In this document: positions 11,917 to 23,555 of the stretch, piece after piece | How positions within the stretch are numbered: position 1 is the stretch's first letter | Layout: every line of letters begins with the position of its first letter | Assembly (NCBI GenBank): GCA_024138025.1 | Contig: JAMXBD010000013.1 | Location: 1,178,001-1,242,000, forward strand | DNA length: 64,000 nucleotides | Source: Combretum micranthum | Lineage: Eukaryota > Streptophyta > Magnoliopsida > Myrtales > Combretaceae | Direction of reading: 5' to 3' | The notes under the pieces: model-generated | Told to the model about the DNA's origin: nothing | The model's database searches: none | Seen by the model: the letters and a program-made list of their open reading frames with translations, nothing else | Made by a program: the position numbers and the translations under genes

Positions 11917-14130
11917 TTTATAATAGATATTCAATATCCAGCAAGAACTTTTACCTCGCTGAATGGCTATTACCATTAAGTAAATAATGTAATAGGCCTT
12001 TTTTCACATTATAGAGCAGGGACAACAATTCCATTGCACTCTATTCAGTCAAGTGAGAGGGACATAAGTCTAAAGAGATTAAATCAATTAAAAGATGTCC
12101 TATTTTAGAACTTAAAGTTAAAATTTAAAAATCTAAATTTTTGTTGAATTTATCACAATTTAATAAAAAATAAAAATTGAAGAAGCAGTTCAATTAATTA
12201 ATTTATAAGGTATAGTCCGATTAAACAAAATATTCCCTTTTGAATTGAATTAGTTAGACTAAGCCTAGATTTTTGTAGATAAAACATGTAAGTAACTAAC
12301 ATTAAACTCTAAAGTGTTTCAATTGATTGTTTTGATTCAAGTCGGCTAAACCTCCTATGTATTTTAGTCTATCATTTATACATAATTGTAGATATGTGGA
12401 GAAAGATTTAAGCTAAGTATTGCACTCTAACGAAGTGATTAATAACTTCTACATTTGTTGTTAGTTGTGTTTGTACATTTGTGCTTGTATGTATGTGAAT
12501 GGATCAATTTGTATTTACTTGTTGGTCGAATATTGTATTGTTTTGTTTCTCTTATTTGTATGTGTTAAGAGAAACCTACTCTTAGTCTTATAAGATGGCT
12601 AAAGGTATGTCAACATTAATAATAATAAGAGAATTGGTATGAAGTGATATGGCTAGCTTATGGTGTGCTTACTTCCATTTGGGGTAAGCTAGATATATCA
12701 AGGATCAACTAGCAATGGTTGATTAAGTAAGTTGAGAAATTGAGATGAAGTGGCTTATTTAAGTGAATTAGGATGTAAGAAGGAAACAACACGAGCTTTA
12801 GTTCTAGCATCAATGCCCATGCATGATTAATGAGTCAATGGCTAGTTATAGGTGGATGTGGGAATTTGATGATAAGTAATTAAGTTAATTACCTTTTTAC
12901 CTTCATGGTGCAAGAAAAGAGGCCATACACCAACTTACTTAAAGTTAAATTAGACTGAGAAATCAAAAGTATGCAACTTCTACTAGCCAAGTGAAATCAA
13001 ATATGAATATCGAAAATAGAAATGAAAATATGTACTTGGTTGTGAAAATCAATATGTCTTATAATGCTGCGTATAATAGGAGAATTGAGTGTGTTTGGTA
13101 TTGATGGGCTAGGTTTTTCTTGGGTGTTAGGCATTGCATTTTTTGTTGTAAGATAAGGATTAGTCTTTTCAGAAAAAAAAAAGAATAAAAATAAAGGATG
13201 GCAAGAAAAATAAGAGCAAAAAAAAAATGAAGAATAAAAATTACAAAGTAGAACTATTCAAATGGGTTCTAGTCCATGAGTTGAGATTTTTCAAGCCGTT
13301 TAAAAGCAAACTAAATGAACTCAACTCATTTAAGTCATGGGTTAAAGTAGATTTACCCATCACAAGTTGAGTTGGCTCGCTTCAGTTTTTTTAAACCAAA
13401 GTTTAAAAATTATGAACATAAACTTAATAATAATAATAATATGCATCAGACTAAAAGCCCTACCTCGCGAGACCCTGGTAACCTAGTTGCACTTATCTCT
13501 CATCTGCATTATGCCTATAAGTTATAAAATTAATTCTACAAATTATAGAAATAAGAATCAAACATAACTTAATAAAAGGCATCCTTTCCCTTTGCAAAGC
13601 ACTCTCCTTTACTGCATCTTTAAGACCAATTAGGATAAAACTCTTCATTTCTAGGCTTCCGTCTGTCTTGATCCCATAATCTTCTGACAATTATACTACC
13701 GTTAATGATGTCAAGTTCCCCAAATGATACTTGTTGATAGTTTGGGCGTATATAGCTTTTCGATGCGATTTCAGCAATTTGTAAGATCTCTCTCTCCCCT
13801 CTCCCCATAATAGACAAGACGGAGAAGGCATTTTAGGTTGTAGCTTTGTCATGATATGGGAAGAAAATGTATAGCTGAAATAAAAAAGAAGGAAGAGCAA
13901 CATCAATGCTTAATAATTAGAACTGATATATAATTATAAAATAAAAATCTACAAATATCAAAGCATATCCTAATTGACTCCAAAAGATAAGTTTAAAAAT
14001 AAAAGTTCTTAAAGACTTGGTCTAATAACAAATAATCTAACTATGAATCAATTATTTAGCTGCAATACTGTGTGTGGTTATTTAAAACGTACTTATTGGT
14101 AAATAATGAATTTACGTAAGATATTGATAT
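11917..14130. other. Non-coding stretch
   Basis: No gene or RNA recognised. A fragment at about 13252-13390 (caaatgggttctagtcc through acaagttgagttgg) resembles the ends of the hAT-like element at 11493. Overlapping minus-strand frames at 13493-13906 are open but show no motif I know, and their mutual overlap in different frames argues against a real gene. Confidence 0.4.
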
Positions 14131-14401
14131 AGGGTAAATTACACTAGAAGCTCATAATATTTGGAGATAAGTTCATTCTAGATTATAATATTTAGAGAAG
14201 TAGGTCAATTGAGGTTACTAGTAACACTTGTCAACATAAGAAATATTTAATTAAAACTCAAGAAACTCTTTTTTTAAGACCATATTGACATGAATCAATA
14301 AGATAAATATTTAATTAAATCTAAAAAGGTACTTTTCGAAACGTTGTGACATAAAATAAACTTATCCTCAAACATTATGACTTTTCAGTATAATTTACTC
14401 T
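14131..14401. mobile_element. MITE with about 35-bp terminal inverted repeats
   Basis: Left end agggtaaattacactagaag continues into ctcataatatttgga. The right end read in reverse is agagtaaattatactgaaaa followed by gtcataatgtttgag. Flanks attgatat (14123-14130) and attaatat (14402-14409) match at 7 of 8 bases. Superfamily is not certain (8-bp duplication suggests hAT, 9-bp would suggest Mutator). Confidence 0.75.
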
Positions 14402-14999
14402 ATTAATATAATTGTATATGTATATACCATATAATCTTTGATTATTGTTCTAAATAATTTATGAAAGAAATGGGCCCTCCAAATCAGAAGCTGCATTCAA
14501 TAGAATAGAGTCCACCGTGAAATCCACGCAATGGAAACTACAAAACAACATGTGGGATCAATCTTCTTCGTTTTTTTTTTTTTTTTTTTTTCCATTTTTT
14601 TGCCATTAAATGGGGCAAAGGATATTTCTTAAGGAACGCACTTATCATAGCGTAAATAAGCAAAGTTACTTATATGACGGAAATGTTGCAAGTATCAATT
14701 TTGTCGTCTAAGTACGATTGACCACATATAAGATGCATTACGGGGTATGATATATCCTTATTATCTTTAAATGTATTCTTCAATAGAACCATCTTTTCAC
14801 ATTACTTTCGAGGTCAGGAAAAAAAAAAAAGATGAGATTTTTTGTTTGCCGTTATCTATGAGAAAATGACTTAATGATTTCAATCTCTTCTTTTCTTTTT
14901 CCTATGAAATTCATGGGATGTTTATAAATTATATTTTGCATTTTTATTGAAGTGTACCTCAATATGAGCTTAAGCGTGCTTGGCAAGTGTTTTGAATAT
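14402..14999. other. Non-coding stretch with poly-T
   Basis: Contains a T run of about 22 bases near 14571-14592. No gene recognised. Confidence 0.5.
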
Positions 15000-15004
15000 G
15001 AAAA

Positions 15005-15345
15005 CACACTTATGCACATCACCTAGCTTGTTCAAATCTCTTTTGAACTATCTATTTTTTTAATTTCTTTTGTTGTTTCCAAGCTTCTACCATGTGCACA
15101 TGTGTTATAAAAAATTGTATTAATCTTGGGAGAGTGGATGACGTTTGTTGATTTGCACCTTGGTTGTGGTGGAAAGGAGAATACACAAGTGCATCACCGA
15201 GCTCGTTTGAATCTCTTTTGAACTATCTACTTTTTCCTGAATCTTTTCGTTGTTCCAAGCTTCTGTTAGAAGTATATGTGTTAGGAGCTAATTGTGTTAA
15301 TCTTAGAGAGCGGATGACGTTTGTTGATATGCACCTCAATCATGT
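15005..15345. repeat. Diverged tandem duplication, two units of about 165-180 bp
   Basis: Unit 1 (about 15005-15165) and unit 2 (about 15181-15345) share caaatctcttttgaactatc, ccaagcttct, gtgttataaa/gtgttaggag, ttaatctt and ggatgacgtttgttgat in the same order. No coding function is evident. Confidence 0.65.
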
Positions 15346-17117
15346 TGGAATTTGCTTTCAAAACAGTGGCTTATCCATGGTATTGTCAAACCAATAAGTT
15401 CTTTCTACAGTTTTACTTTTTATTTCTTACAATGTCATCTTGATAGTTGATGTTTTTCATGCATTTTTAGAAAAATATGTAAAAGGCAAAGCATCTCAAA
15501 ACAAGTAAATTCGAGAATAATGGTTGGTTCAATTGATAAGGATAGGCCTTGGTCTATTAAAAGAGTAAGGCCATTATGTTAAGAAAGGTATGGTATACTA
15601 GAGCCAAGTACGGTTAAAATAAATAAATAAATAAGATGCACTGCTTAGCTTCTTGAAGTTGTGATACCAATCAAGCCATCCTTTTTTTTTTTCCCTTTTA
15701 GCAAAATAAACAAAAACGGATAAATTCTCCATTGGGTCTGGTATTTACAGTTATAATTAGCGTATGGAAGCCTAGTAGTAAAAACTGTGGACTATATGTA
15801 AAGACTTAGAAGAAATTAATTGGTGACTTAATGAAATGAAACAGCAATCTTTTAATTAATAGTTCCTCATGCTTTTCAGAGAATATTATCTTTTAAAAAT
15901 GGTATTAATTTATAACATAGGTAACTTTCTACTCGATGTTACGTTTACCAAATTAATAATAGTTTCACTTTCACGTCAATGTTCTAAGATTTTCCAATAT
16001 ACTATGAAGGTTCGTTCTATATCGTACGTATAACATAATTTTCATTCGATTCAACCGTTTAAGATTATCCACTTCGACAACACTTGAAGTGACACTTCAA
16101 TCTCCTCGTCGATGTCGATAACTGCGTACCACCATCAGCTGCTGTTTGTTGCCCACGCTTGTAATCGCGAACCATTCAAACTTCACATGCTACATGGCTC
16201 CACATTGAACTTGGCTTCCCAACTTGGTTGAAAAATTTAAAAAAAACGTGCATAGCTCCGCATGAGCATCTCAATGGATTTTTGCAAATACTTTGGTGGG
16301 GGCAATTTTTAAAGTCTCCTGTGATATTGTTACCAAACAGTATCTCCCTTCTATTGATAAATTATTTAGACATATTTTCATGTTGAATGTTGAAGCTCCT
16401 CATATTGTCACAATTAAAGGTTTTTTCAAATGACTTAGGAATTATTTATATATATAAATTAATCATACCATATAAAAAAATTTAAATGAATTCGGATTTA
16501 ATAAATCCTTTCATAAAATTCTTTTACCATTTTAAATATTTGTCCAAGCGACACTTATCAGTCATGATATCAATAGGAATTCTTTTTATTTCTTTTTTCT
16601 TTATATTATTATTATTATTATTTGCACACTTATCAATCATGATATCAATGGAATCTTTTTTTTTCTTTTTCTTTTTTCCTTTTATTATTATTATTATATT
16701 ATTTTGTAATACATCAATAGGAAATTGATGGGACATAAAAGTCATTTGCCTGCTGGTTGTTGGATTACTTGAAAGTATCGGAAATTATGGATATATTCCA
16801 TCATAACATTTGAAAATGACCTGTAACGGTGTTAATGTTATGCAACGTATTATCTGGTACGTGGACTTACTAAAATTATAAATACACTTCTATTAGAATT
16901 GAATGAGAATTTTGTGAATTATTGGGGTTTCTTTTACTAAGATATGGAATTTTTGAGATGACAAGAATATAAAAATCTATTACGTCATTGTTTTTTCAAG
17001 GGAAACAGTTTCTGAAGAACAATCATAACATCAGGGTTTATTGATATTTTTATTTTAATTATATTATCTTAATCGTATTAATTATCACTATTAAAATCCT
17101 GTTTGCCCCAAGAAAAG
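15346..17117. other. Non-coding stretch with a local duplication
   Basis: No gene recognised. At 16549-16585 and 16624-16655 the phrase cacttatca-tcatgatatcaat occurs twice, each followed by T/A trinucleotide runs (ttattatta). The ORFs on both strands here are Phe/Ile- or Asn/Lys-rich low-complexity frames. Confidence 0.5.
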
Positions 17118-17240
17118 GGCCTTTGTCTTTTTTTTTTTTTTTAAATTGAAGATGTTTTTCATTAAAATTAATTTCTCGAAGATATTATGTTTTCAAGTGT
17201 TTAGCTAATTCATAAAAGCTTTTTAGAAAAATAAAAAGAG
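17118..17240. mobile_element. Truncated copy of MITE family A
   Basis: Shares atgtttttcattaaaa, gttttcaagtgtttagctaa and aaaagctttttagaaaaat with the left halves of the copies at 8502 and 35099. The right half is missing. Confidence 0.4.
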
Positions 17241-17249
17241 AAAATTTAA

Positions 17250-18005
17250 TATCTGATATGAATCTATACAAAGTATTCTCAACTTACTACTTTGTGTATA
17301 CTTGTATAGTGTAAATCTTTATTGTAAGGTAAAAGTACAGAAATTATGTGTAGGTTAAGTTTTAATATTCATTCTTATAATCTCTTTAAGCTTATAATCT
17401 CTTTAGCTTATATTTTAGATTTTTCTTAAGTTTATGTCTTTCTTTTTTTATTTTCATTTCGTTAGGACAAGAATAAGCCTTCAATGAGGAGAAATTCTTC
17501 AAATGGGTTTATGAAGGGATACACAAATGGGCTTAACGCCATCTATAATCTAAAATCTTAAGATATTAGGTTAATGAGTCTTCCCTCTTATACACTATTT
17601 ACATAAGCCTCATATTTTTCATGTTAGATTTTTTCAATCTCACACTTACACCCTAACAAATCTCTCCCTTAAGTGTGAGTCTTCACAATGGGCTAGATCA
17701 TACTCCCTTTTAACGAGAACTTGTCAAATTGACTCAATTAAACTGCTTTTTGTGAGTGGTCCGCTTCCCACCTACTCACCATATATGAAGGGTTTCACAA
17801 ACGAGTCACACTACAAAACTATTCTTTCCACATTGAGGGCTAACCATGGGAGTTTTTTAACCAAACCATTGGTTTTGATACCAATTGCTAGGAAAAATCA
17901 TTCAGATTGTTTCCTAGATAATTGGGATTTTTCCTCAAACATTTTTAAGCTAAAACCTTTTCATTTAAAATATAATTTAGAGGTTAGTTCTAATAAATTA
18001 TAAAT
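17250..18005 (-). mobile_element. Degraded LTR element (Copia-like ends), minus strand
   Basis: On the minus strand an LTR-like start TGTTAGGGTGTAAGTGTGAG begins at 17658, directly preceded by a purine tract (AAGGGAGAGATT, 17659-17670). To the right, gttttgatacca (17874-17885) is the reverse complement of a tRNA-Met-type primer-binding site (TGGTATCAAAAC). The two signals are only about 200 bp apart and no pol protein is visible, so this is a very short or internally deleted element. The second LTR is not recognisable, so boundaries are tentative. Confidence 0.4.
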
Positions 18006-18025
18006 AAAATCTCCTTTTGAGCATT

Positions 18026-18078
18026 CACTACAGGAATTTTGATATTAGGTCACGTTTGCAAATTTTGCAAACGTGACC
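18026..18078 (+). repeat. Left CACTA terminus with a perfect 15-bp palindrome
   Basis: The terminal CACTACAGGAA is followed at 18048-18078 by two perfect 15-bp inverted arms (GGTCACGTTTGCAAA) around one central base. The arms contain the CACGTTT/AAACGTG motif that is repeated at the right end, where family proteins of the TnpA type are known to bind. Confidence 0.8.
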
Positions 18079-18184
18079 AATTTTTTTTAACTTAAAATTA
18101 TCAACCAAAGCATATTAATAGCCACGTTTATGAAACTTTCATATAATTGGTAACCCTTCCATAAAATGACCGTGGCTAAAATTT

Positions 18185-18600
18185 GTAAACAAAAACAGTA
18201 AACCTGCTACTTCCCCCAACACACATCCCGCGCGGCACTTCGAAAACAGGAAACAAAAAGTGAAAAGAAACCCTCGCTCCTATCGTACTAAAATCACTTT
18301 CCCCATTTCTTCCTTCTACAAACCCTTAAGCTACAGTAATGTTTGTTCCATCTCCGACGAAACCCTCTGCTTCATCTCCGACGAAACCCTCTGCTTCATC
18401 TCCGACGAAACCCTCTGCTTCACCTCCAACGAAACCTTGTACTTGAGCTCAAATTTCGACCGATGTTTCCATTACACGGCTGACCGATATCTCCATCTAC
18501 AGTACAATTCCTTGTTGGGCAGTAAAGCGAAGAAAGACGTCATGGAAATTTTCATCTACATGGTCATCGATGATCGTTCATCAGTCCAGACATAGTCTAT
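18185..18600 (+). promoter_or_regulatory. Probable start region and first exon of the CACTA transcripts
   Basis: After the terminus comes a C-rich, GC-higher stretch. It holds an open frame (18260-18595) whose centre is three perfect 24-bp tandem units plus a partial fourth (18350-18437), reading ISDETLCF per unit. The frame is followed by a T-rich, intron-like sequence from about 18605. In En/Spm elements both transcripts begin near this end and share a first exon with a long first intron; that this segment is such an exon is inference from position. Whether the repeats are translated is unknown. Confidence 0.4.
18350..18437 (+). repeat. 24-bp tandem repeat (3 perfect units plus a partial one)
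   Basis: Units of 24 bp starting atctccgacgaaaccctctg at 18350, 18374 and 18398 are identical. A fourth (18422) is diverged and incomplete. The period is a multiple of three, so the frame stays open across the array. Confidence 0.95.
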
Positions 18601-19158
18601 AGGTTTGTAGTGACTTTTTTTTTTCACTTTTATTTAGTTGCATGTAAATACTTTGCTTAGGGTTTCGTCAAAATCGTGTTGAAATCGTGAGTTTACTGCT
18701 AAATTATAGTTTTCTAAGCTTTTAGATTCGCGTGAAACTTAGTTTTTTCGTTGTGTATAATCAATAGTGCATCTGGGTTTTTCGTTGATACTTGATTTGC
18801 TGCACGAATCTGGGTTTTCCTTGATACTTGTAAATATTTGTGCTTTGAGATAATGAAACCGAAAATATAAGAGAGTACACTTAGTAGCAGAGCTCTCTCC
18901 TTGGGGGGTTAGTGAATAAGACCGGCACTACCATTGAAGCTTAGCTAGCTCACGAATCACAATATGAAATTTACACCGACCTCTTAACTAACCAAAACAA
19001 GATTCCTAAATGGTCACTGACGTTTGAAGTCATGATTAAAGTAACAATAGTTACATCAAACATGGTACACGAGTAAATTAATTTAAGGAAAAAAAATGGT
19101 ATTAGTCTAGTGGGTTGATTAAGACTTAAGAGTTTAAAGACTAGATAAGAAAAGGAAA

Positions 19159-19320
19159 CTAAGGGCACTTGGGTCCTCTGCGCTTGGTCTTCCAGTTGTT
19201 GTAGTAAGGGTAGACTTGTTTGTTGCCATAGTAACCAGGAGGGACACAAAGACAGTTGGCACAACATTTTGCGCAGAGCAAAAATTTCATGGCTTTGCAC
19301 ATAAGGGCAGATTGTGATGA
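19159..19320 (-). pseudogene. GASA/Snakin C-terminal exon fragment captured by the CACTA element
   Basis: Minus strand, stop codon at 19159-19161. The frame reads AKCCANCLCVPPGYYGNKQV and ends NNWKTKRRGPKCP, which is the C-terminal half of the GASA domain. GASA proteins are small secreted, gibberellin-responsive peptides with twelve conserved cysteines. Two of them in the usual VCPCYNNWKT stretch are tyrosine here (both TGC to TAC), and the FCxKCC approach is altered, so the fold would be compromised. The signal peptide and the first half of the domain are absent. The fragment lies against the direction of the element's own genes, well inside its ends. It is best explained as host DNA picked up by the transposon. 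The upstream splice acceptor is not resolved. Confidence 0.82.
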
Positions 19321-19565
19321 TTTCTCTTAATTTAATTACACTGCTTCAAATTTACAAGGAGCATGGAGCACATAGATTGCATGTGAAAGTACAATTAGAA
19401 TATCTTCAAGAAAGATATTTCTTAAAAAGGCATATATGCTCAATCAACATCTTAGAGTTGAAAATAACAATTTTGACAACAGTAGTGCATCGTTTATTTC
19501 ATCAGGTCTTTTGTTGTCTTTTTTTTTTGGTAATAATTTTCATTAAAATTGCTTTTAATTCACAG

Positions 19566-19679
19566 ATCATTGTATTTGCTTTAGAAGACAGATTCCTCAG
19601 CAGCGTAATTAACAAAAAGAACAATCATTATCACCATATGGTTTATGAATTTCAACCTGAGAGTTGGGGCAATATTAAG
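19566..19679 (+). other. Exon-like segment, unknown origin
   Basis: An open stretch of exactly 38 codons lies between a plausible acceptor (aattcacag) and donor (aag/gtattg). It ends EFQPESWGNIK. The composition is more protein-like than its surroundings. I do not recognise the family. It could be another captured host exon or chance. Confidence 0.28.
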
Positions 19680-20598
19680 GTATTGTACTTATTTTCTATG
19701 AAATATATTAAAACCAGTAGATAAACCACAATAGCGCATTTGTGGATGTACCGTGTGTTCTAGGTAGAAAAACCAAGGTTGTTGAAATTGTCAAACTAGT
19801 CAATTCATATACTTGTTTAATCACATAACCATTGTCAATATATGCTATAATTGTTCTTTTTTTCATTTCTCTTTTCCATTTTGAATCTTGTAATTTAGTT
19901 TCCTTAAATGTAAGTTCCATGACCAGGATTGGATTTGGGATTGGCTTTCAAATATGCAATTCATAGGCTGAAACCAATCCTAGTAAAGAAATAAAATGTA
20001 ATCTATTATGTGACATATTTTTCCAATTGGATTTTTGCTAGTAGACATCGCTTGGTTTGAAATCTGTGTTTTAAATTCTTCTGAGATACTATTGTGGCAG
20101 AACAAACATATTAATGAATTAAGAGGATTTATGCTCACGGCAGTTGTTGGTAGAAAGTATACTCGATAATTAATTGTATGACAGCAATTCTTGGACGTTA
20201 TGGAGTTGTATTTGGCTTATAGGGGCTACTGTTATCAATATTTAGGAATTGGGTTTGTGTTATTTGTGCTAAGATTATCCTCACTGTAGGGGTGTTGGGT
20301 TTTCATTGATGTGGTTAGAAAAAAAAATCATGATTTCGATGAATAAGAATAGGGGTCCTGGTCAGTTATGTGGAGTTAAAACTAATTAAGGTTTGTTTTT
20401 GTTTATTGTTCTGTTTTTTTGAGGGCAAGTGATGGATTCATTGAGAGGTCTCTGGTTTTCTAATTTGGTAGATGTGGATTGCTCTTATTTTGAATAATTA
20501 GCAAGAGAATACTCATGATGAGATATTTATGTAGGAGCAATGAACATGGTGAGGAAAGTCATATTGTGACACCATAGCATATTTCTCTGTTTTATGCA

Positions 20599-20679
20599 GC
20601 CATGAACCTACTGACGTGGAGGATGTTGAAAAGAGACTAGCTTCCCTTTAAGGAACCTTATTGTGGAATCATTGAAGGT
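20599..20679 (+). other. Exon-like segment, broken
   Basis: Lies between a good acceptor (ttttatgcag) and a GTTAGC donor. One frame opens with HEPTDVEDVEKRLASL and then meets stops. It is similar in style to the exon-like islands at 19566 and about 21310-21358 (LAALFEDFG). No family recognised; possibly fragments of one captured gene. Confidence 0.22.
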
Positions 20680-23414
20680 TAGCCTATATGATATATTATT
20701 GTATAAACAAAATAATGGTATACTGTTTGAGTCAGCAAATCTATAGTTAATCTATTGTGTGATTTCTTTTCATAAGAACCATGGTATGAGAAATCTCTTT
20801 TTGACCCCCTTGTAAATCTATTTTGGTACATGTCCTTGTGGTATGGTGGTCCTCAAATTCCACAGAAGTATAGCTTCTTTTATGAAAAACCAATAAATGA
20901 TCATGAGTTTTGACACCTTCTTTATTGCCATGAACTATATTTTCTTTCATTTGTATGGTTGTGCCTGATGTTTTTTTGCCCTGAATGCTAAGATGACTTC
21001 AATGATCTTTATTTTATTGCGGCTGGTTTTTTCATCTAAAGTTGATCTAAATAATAGAAAACATTTTGTTGGGTCGTGATCTAAAATCAATGTGCACCAA
21101 AACAGTATAGAAATGCTCTTTGTCAATAGCATAATATAATGGATTATAGAGTACGTAATGGAATCAAGCTTGGGTTTCTATTTATTCCATGTATGCATTT
21201 TCTTTTTAAATGAGAAATTTGATATCTGTTTGTGCTTTCTTTTTGACAATATGTCTGTCTCAAATATTCAGAACATGCTGGAATGTGGTTGAAAACTCAT
21301 ATATTTGTAGGCAAAGCACCTTTTCCTCTAGGACCTTGCTGCCTTATTTGAAGACTTTGGTAAGCTTTAAATAGTAAGTAAATTATCAAACCATTAAAAA
21401 GTTTAGAAATCTACACACACTGTTTTTGGCTTGTTTTTCCAGTTTTTTTGTAATTTTATGCAATGAATACATTTGTGTTCACTGATACATGTAACAAATT
21501 TTGTCGTATTATTAGTTTCTCTCTTGAATGAAAAGGTTCACATAATTTTGATGTGACACGTACTATACTATTTTGCTAGCTTTACAATGGTTAAAAAAAA
21601 TAATAGTGTACTATTATGCTATCCCTTTACATTCTTAATTACTGTTTACATACTCATTGACGATCACTTTCTCATTTTTTCTAGACTCACAACATAAGCA
21701 AAAAGCAAATAAAACTACTAGACCAATAGAGCATGACTTCTTATATTGCAGGGGGCCTTAAATATAAAAGAAATCATGATGTCATTTTCATTCAATGTCA
21801 AATTTTTAAGGCAATAATAAATTAATGTTCCTAAAGTGTGCTAACAACAAGTTCTTTACAAGTTGGTGAGGTTTTTCTTTTGTGTATAGAGCTGTTGGTG
21901 GTGTTTTTGCTGGTTGGACACTAATTTTTCATTATCCTTTGAAAGACTAGAAAATGATCTCAGTTTATTAATTTATATGTGGCTTTGGGATCTATGATAG
22001 TTAGAACATGCACTAACATTCCGATGCAATTATTGCTCCAACAGGTTGCCTCCTCCTTTTTTTTTTTTTTCCAAACCTTCTATCCATTCTTGGTCCAATC
22101 TTCTAGCTAGTAGAGGCATTTCTTCCTCAGTAGTGGATTTAAAAAAAAAATTCGTTTGACATTATATGTTTATCTTATTGCATTTTGTGTGTAAATACCT
22201 TATTTGCTTGTTCTGCTTATGCTAGTGAATATCCCATTTTGTGTCATCTGTTCTAATCTCATGTACTGTCCGACTTGAGAAATACTATTTAGGATTATTT
22301 CCATGAATTCCATTTCATGGTTAATTTTATAAAAAAAATCAAGAATGTGGGGATGGGTTATGATAATATGTTCTAAGGAGACCATTAGACTAAACTCAGC
22401 AACTTTGTGTTGTATGAATAAATTATGGAGGGATAATTTTCTTGCAAATGGAAACATTTTTGGCCAATCAGAATAGTGGGGTTTTCACCGTATGATTGCA
22501 TCTTCATTTATCCCTAAACTGGAAAAAAAAAACGTACTTTTTCATATCATTTTTACCTATTCATTTTGTTTCCATAGTAATCAATAGGAAGATGGATTTT
22601 TCTTTTAATAAAAAAATGGTTTACCATGAATTTAGTGAGGTAGTCCTAGTTAGCATCATTACCATGATTTTACATATTCCATGTAGGTGGTTTCAGATGG
22701 TGATTGCTATTGCAGGTTTGGAATCTGTCTGTTTGGTTGCCCCCCTTGTGATAGTTTGATTTTTTCAATCACTATATAATACTTAAGTACCTTAACAAGT
22801 TGACGCTGTGGTGTTTCTGGTTTATGGTGAGATATTGATGGTGCTGTGTATTTTTTGTGCTTCTCACTTTCATTTTCAGTACATAGCCTTGCTTTTTAAA
22901 TTGTAAGGTGCAGTCATCGGTTTAATAACTCTAAACAATATTCAAGAAACATGGGACTTTTAGGATCATATGATGGAATGATTTTATTATCGTAATTACC
23001 TTCATGTATTGGGTGGCATGATTATATGTCATAATATTTTTTTGGCCCAAGTTATATCTCATCAGTCCTTTTCCTTATGGAATATCTGTTGGCTTTCATT
23101 AATATGTGGTTGGAACCTCTAGCTAAGAACGTTGGAACATAAAATGTGCTTGGATTGGTGAATCAGGGTTGATTTTGCTTTTGTACATAGAGCTGTGTTT
23201 AGTATTTATGAGAATGAAAAAAGATGATCAAGTCTGTTTAGGTGTATTAAGTGTTCTTTGTAATTGCATCTTTTAATCTGCTTTTCAAGAAATTGCATTC
23301 TTCAGCAAATATCTTTCATGTAGGTTTAGTTATTTTGGCTCCTTGTAAATGAACTTTGCAGGATAACCATTATTTTGACTTCACACTCTTTAGGTGATCT
23401 AATTTTATATGAAT

Positions 23415-23555
23415 GTTTCTGGGTTTTCCTCATATTTTGCAGGTACAAGGAACCTAACTTTTAACAAGATCACGTAGGGAGCATTCATCTCTGTTTTCCT
23501 CATTGTTTCTGGGTTTTCCTCATATTTTGCAGGTATAATGCACCTAACTTTTAAC
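23415..23555. repeat. Direct repeat of about 50 bp, spaced 90 bp
   Basis: gtttctgggttttcctcata through cctaacttttaac occurs at 23415-23465 and again at 23505-23555 with few changes. Each copy contains an acceptor-like ttttgcag/gta. It lies in the non-coding left half of the CACTA element. Confidence 0.8.

Noticed and set aside
13493..13906. Three overlapping minus-strand ORFs as a gene
   Set aside because: They occupy different frames of the same DNA, show no domain and have no supporting splice structure.
16486..16745. Opposed ORFs of 80 and 73 codons
   Set aside because: Frames through T/A trinucleotide runs (Phe/Ile or Asn/Lys strings).
18971..19300. 109-codon minus-strand ORF as the product of this segment
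   Set aside because: The real signal (GASA C-terminus) is in a different minus-strand frame of the same DNA; the longer ORF has no family resemblance.
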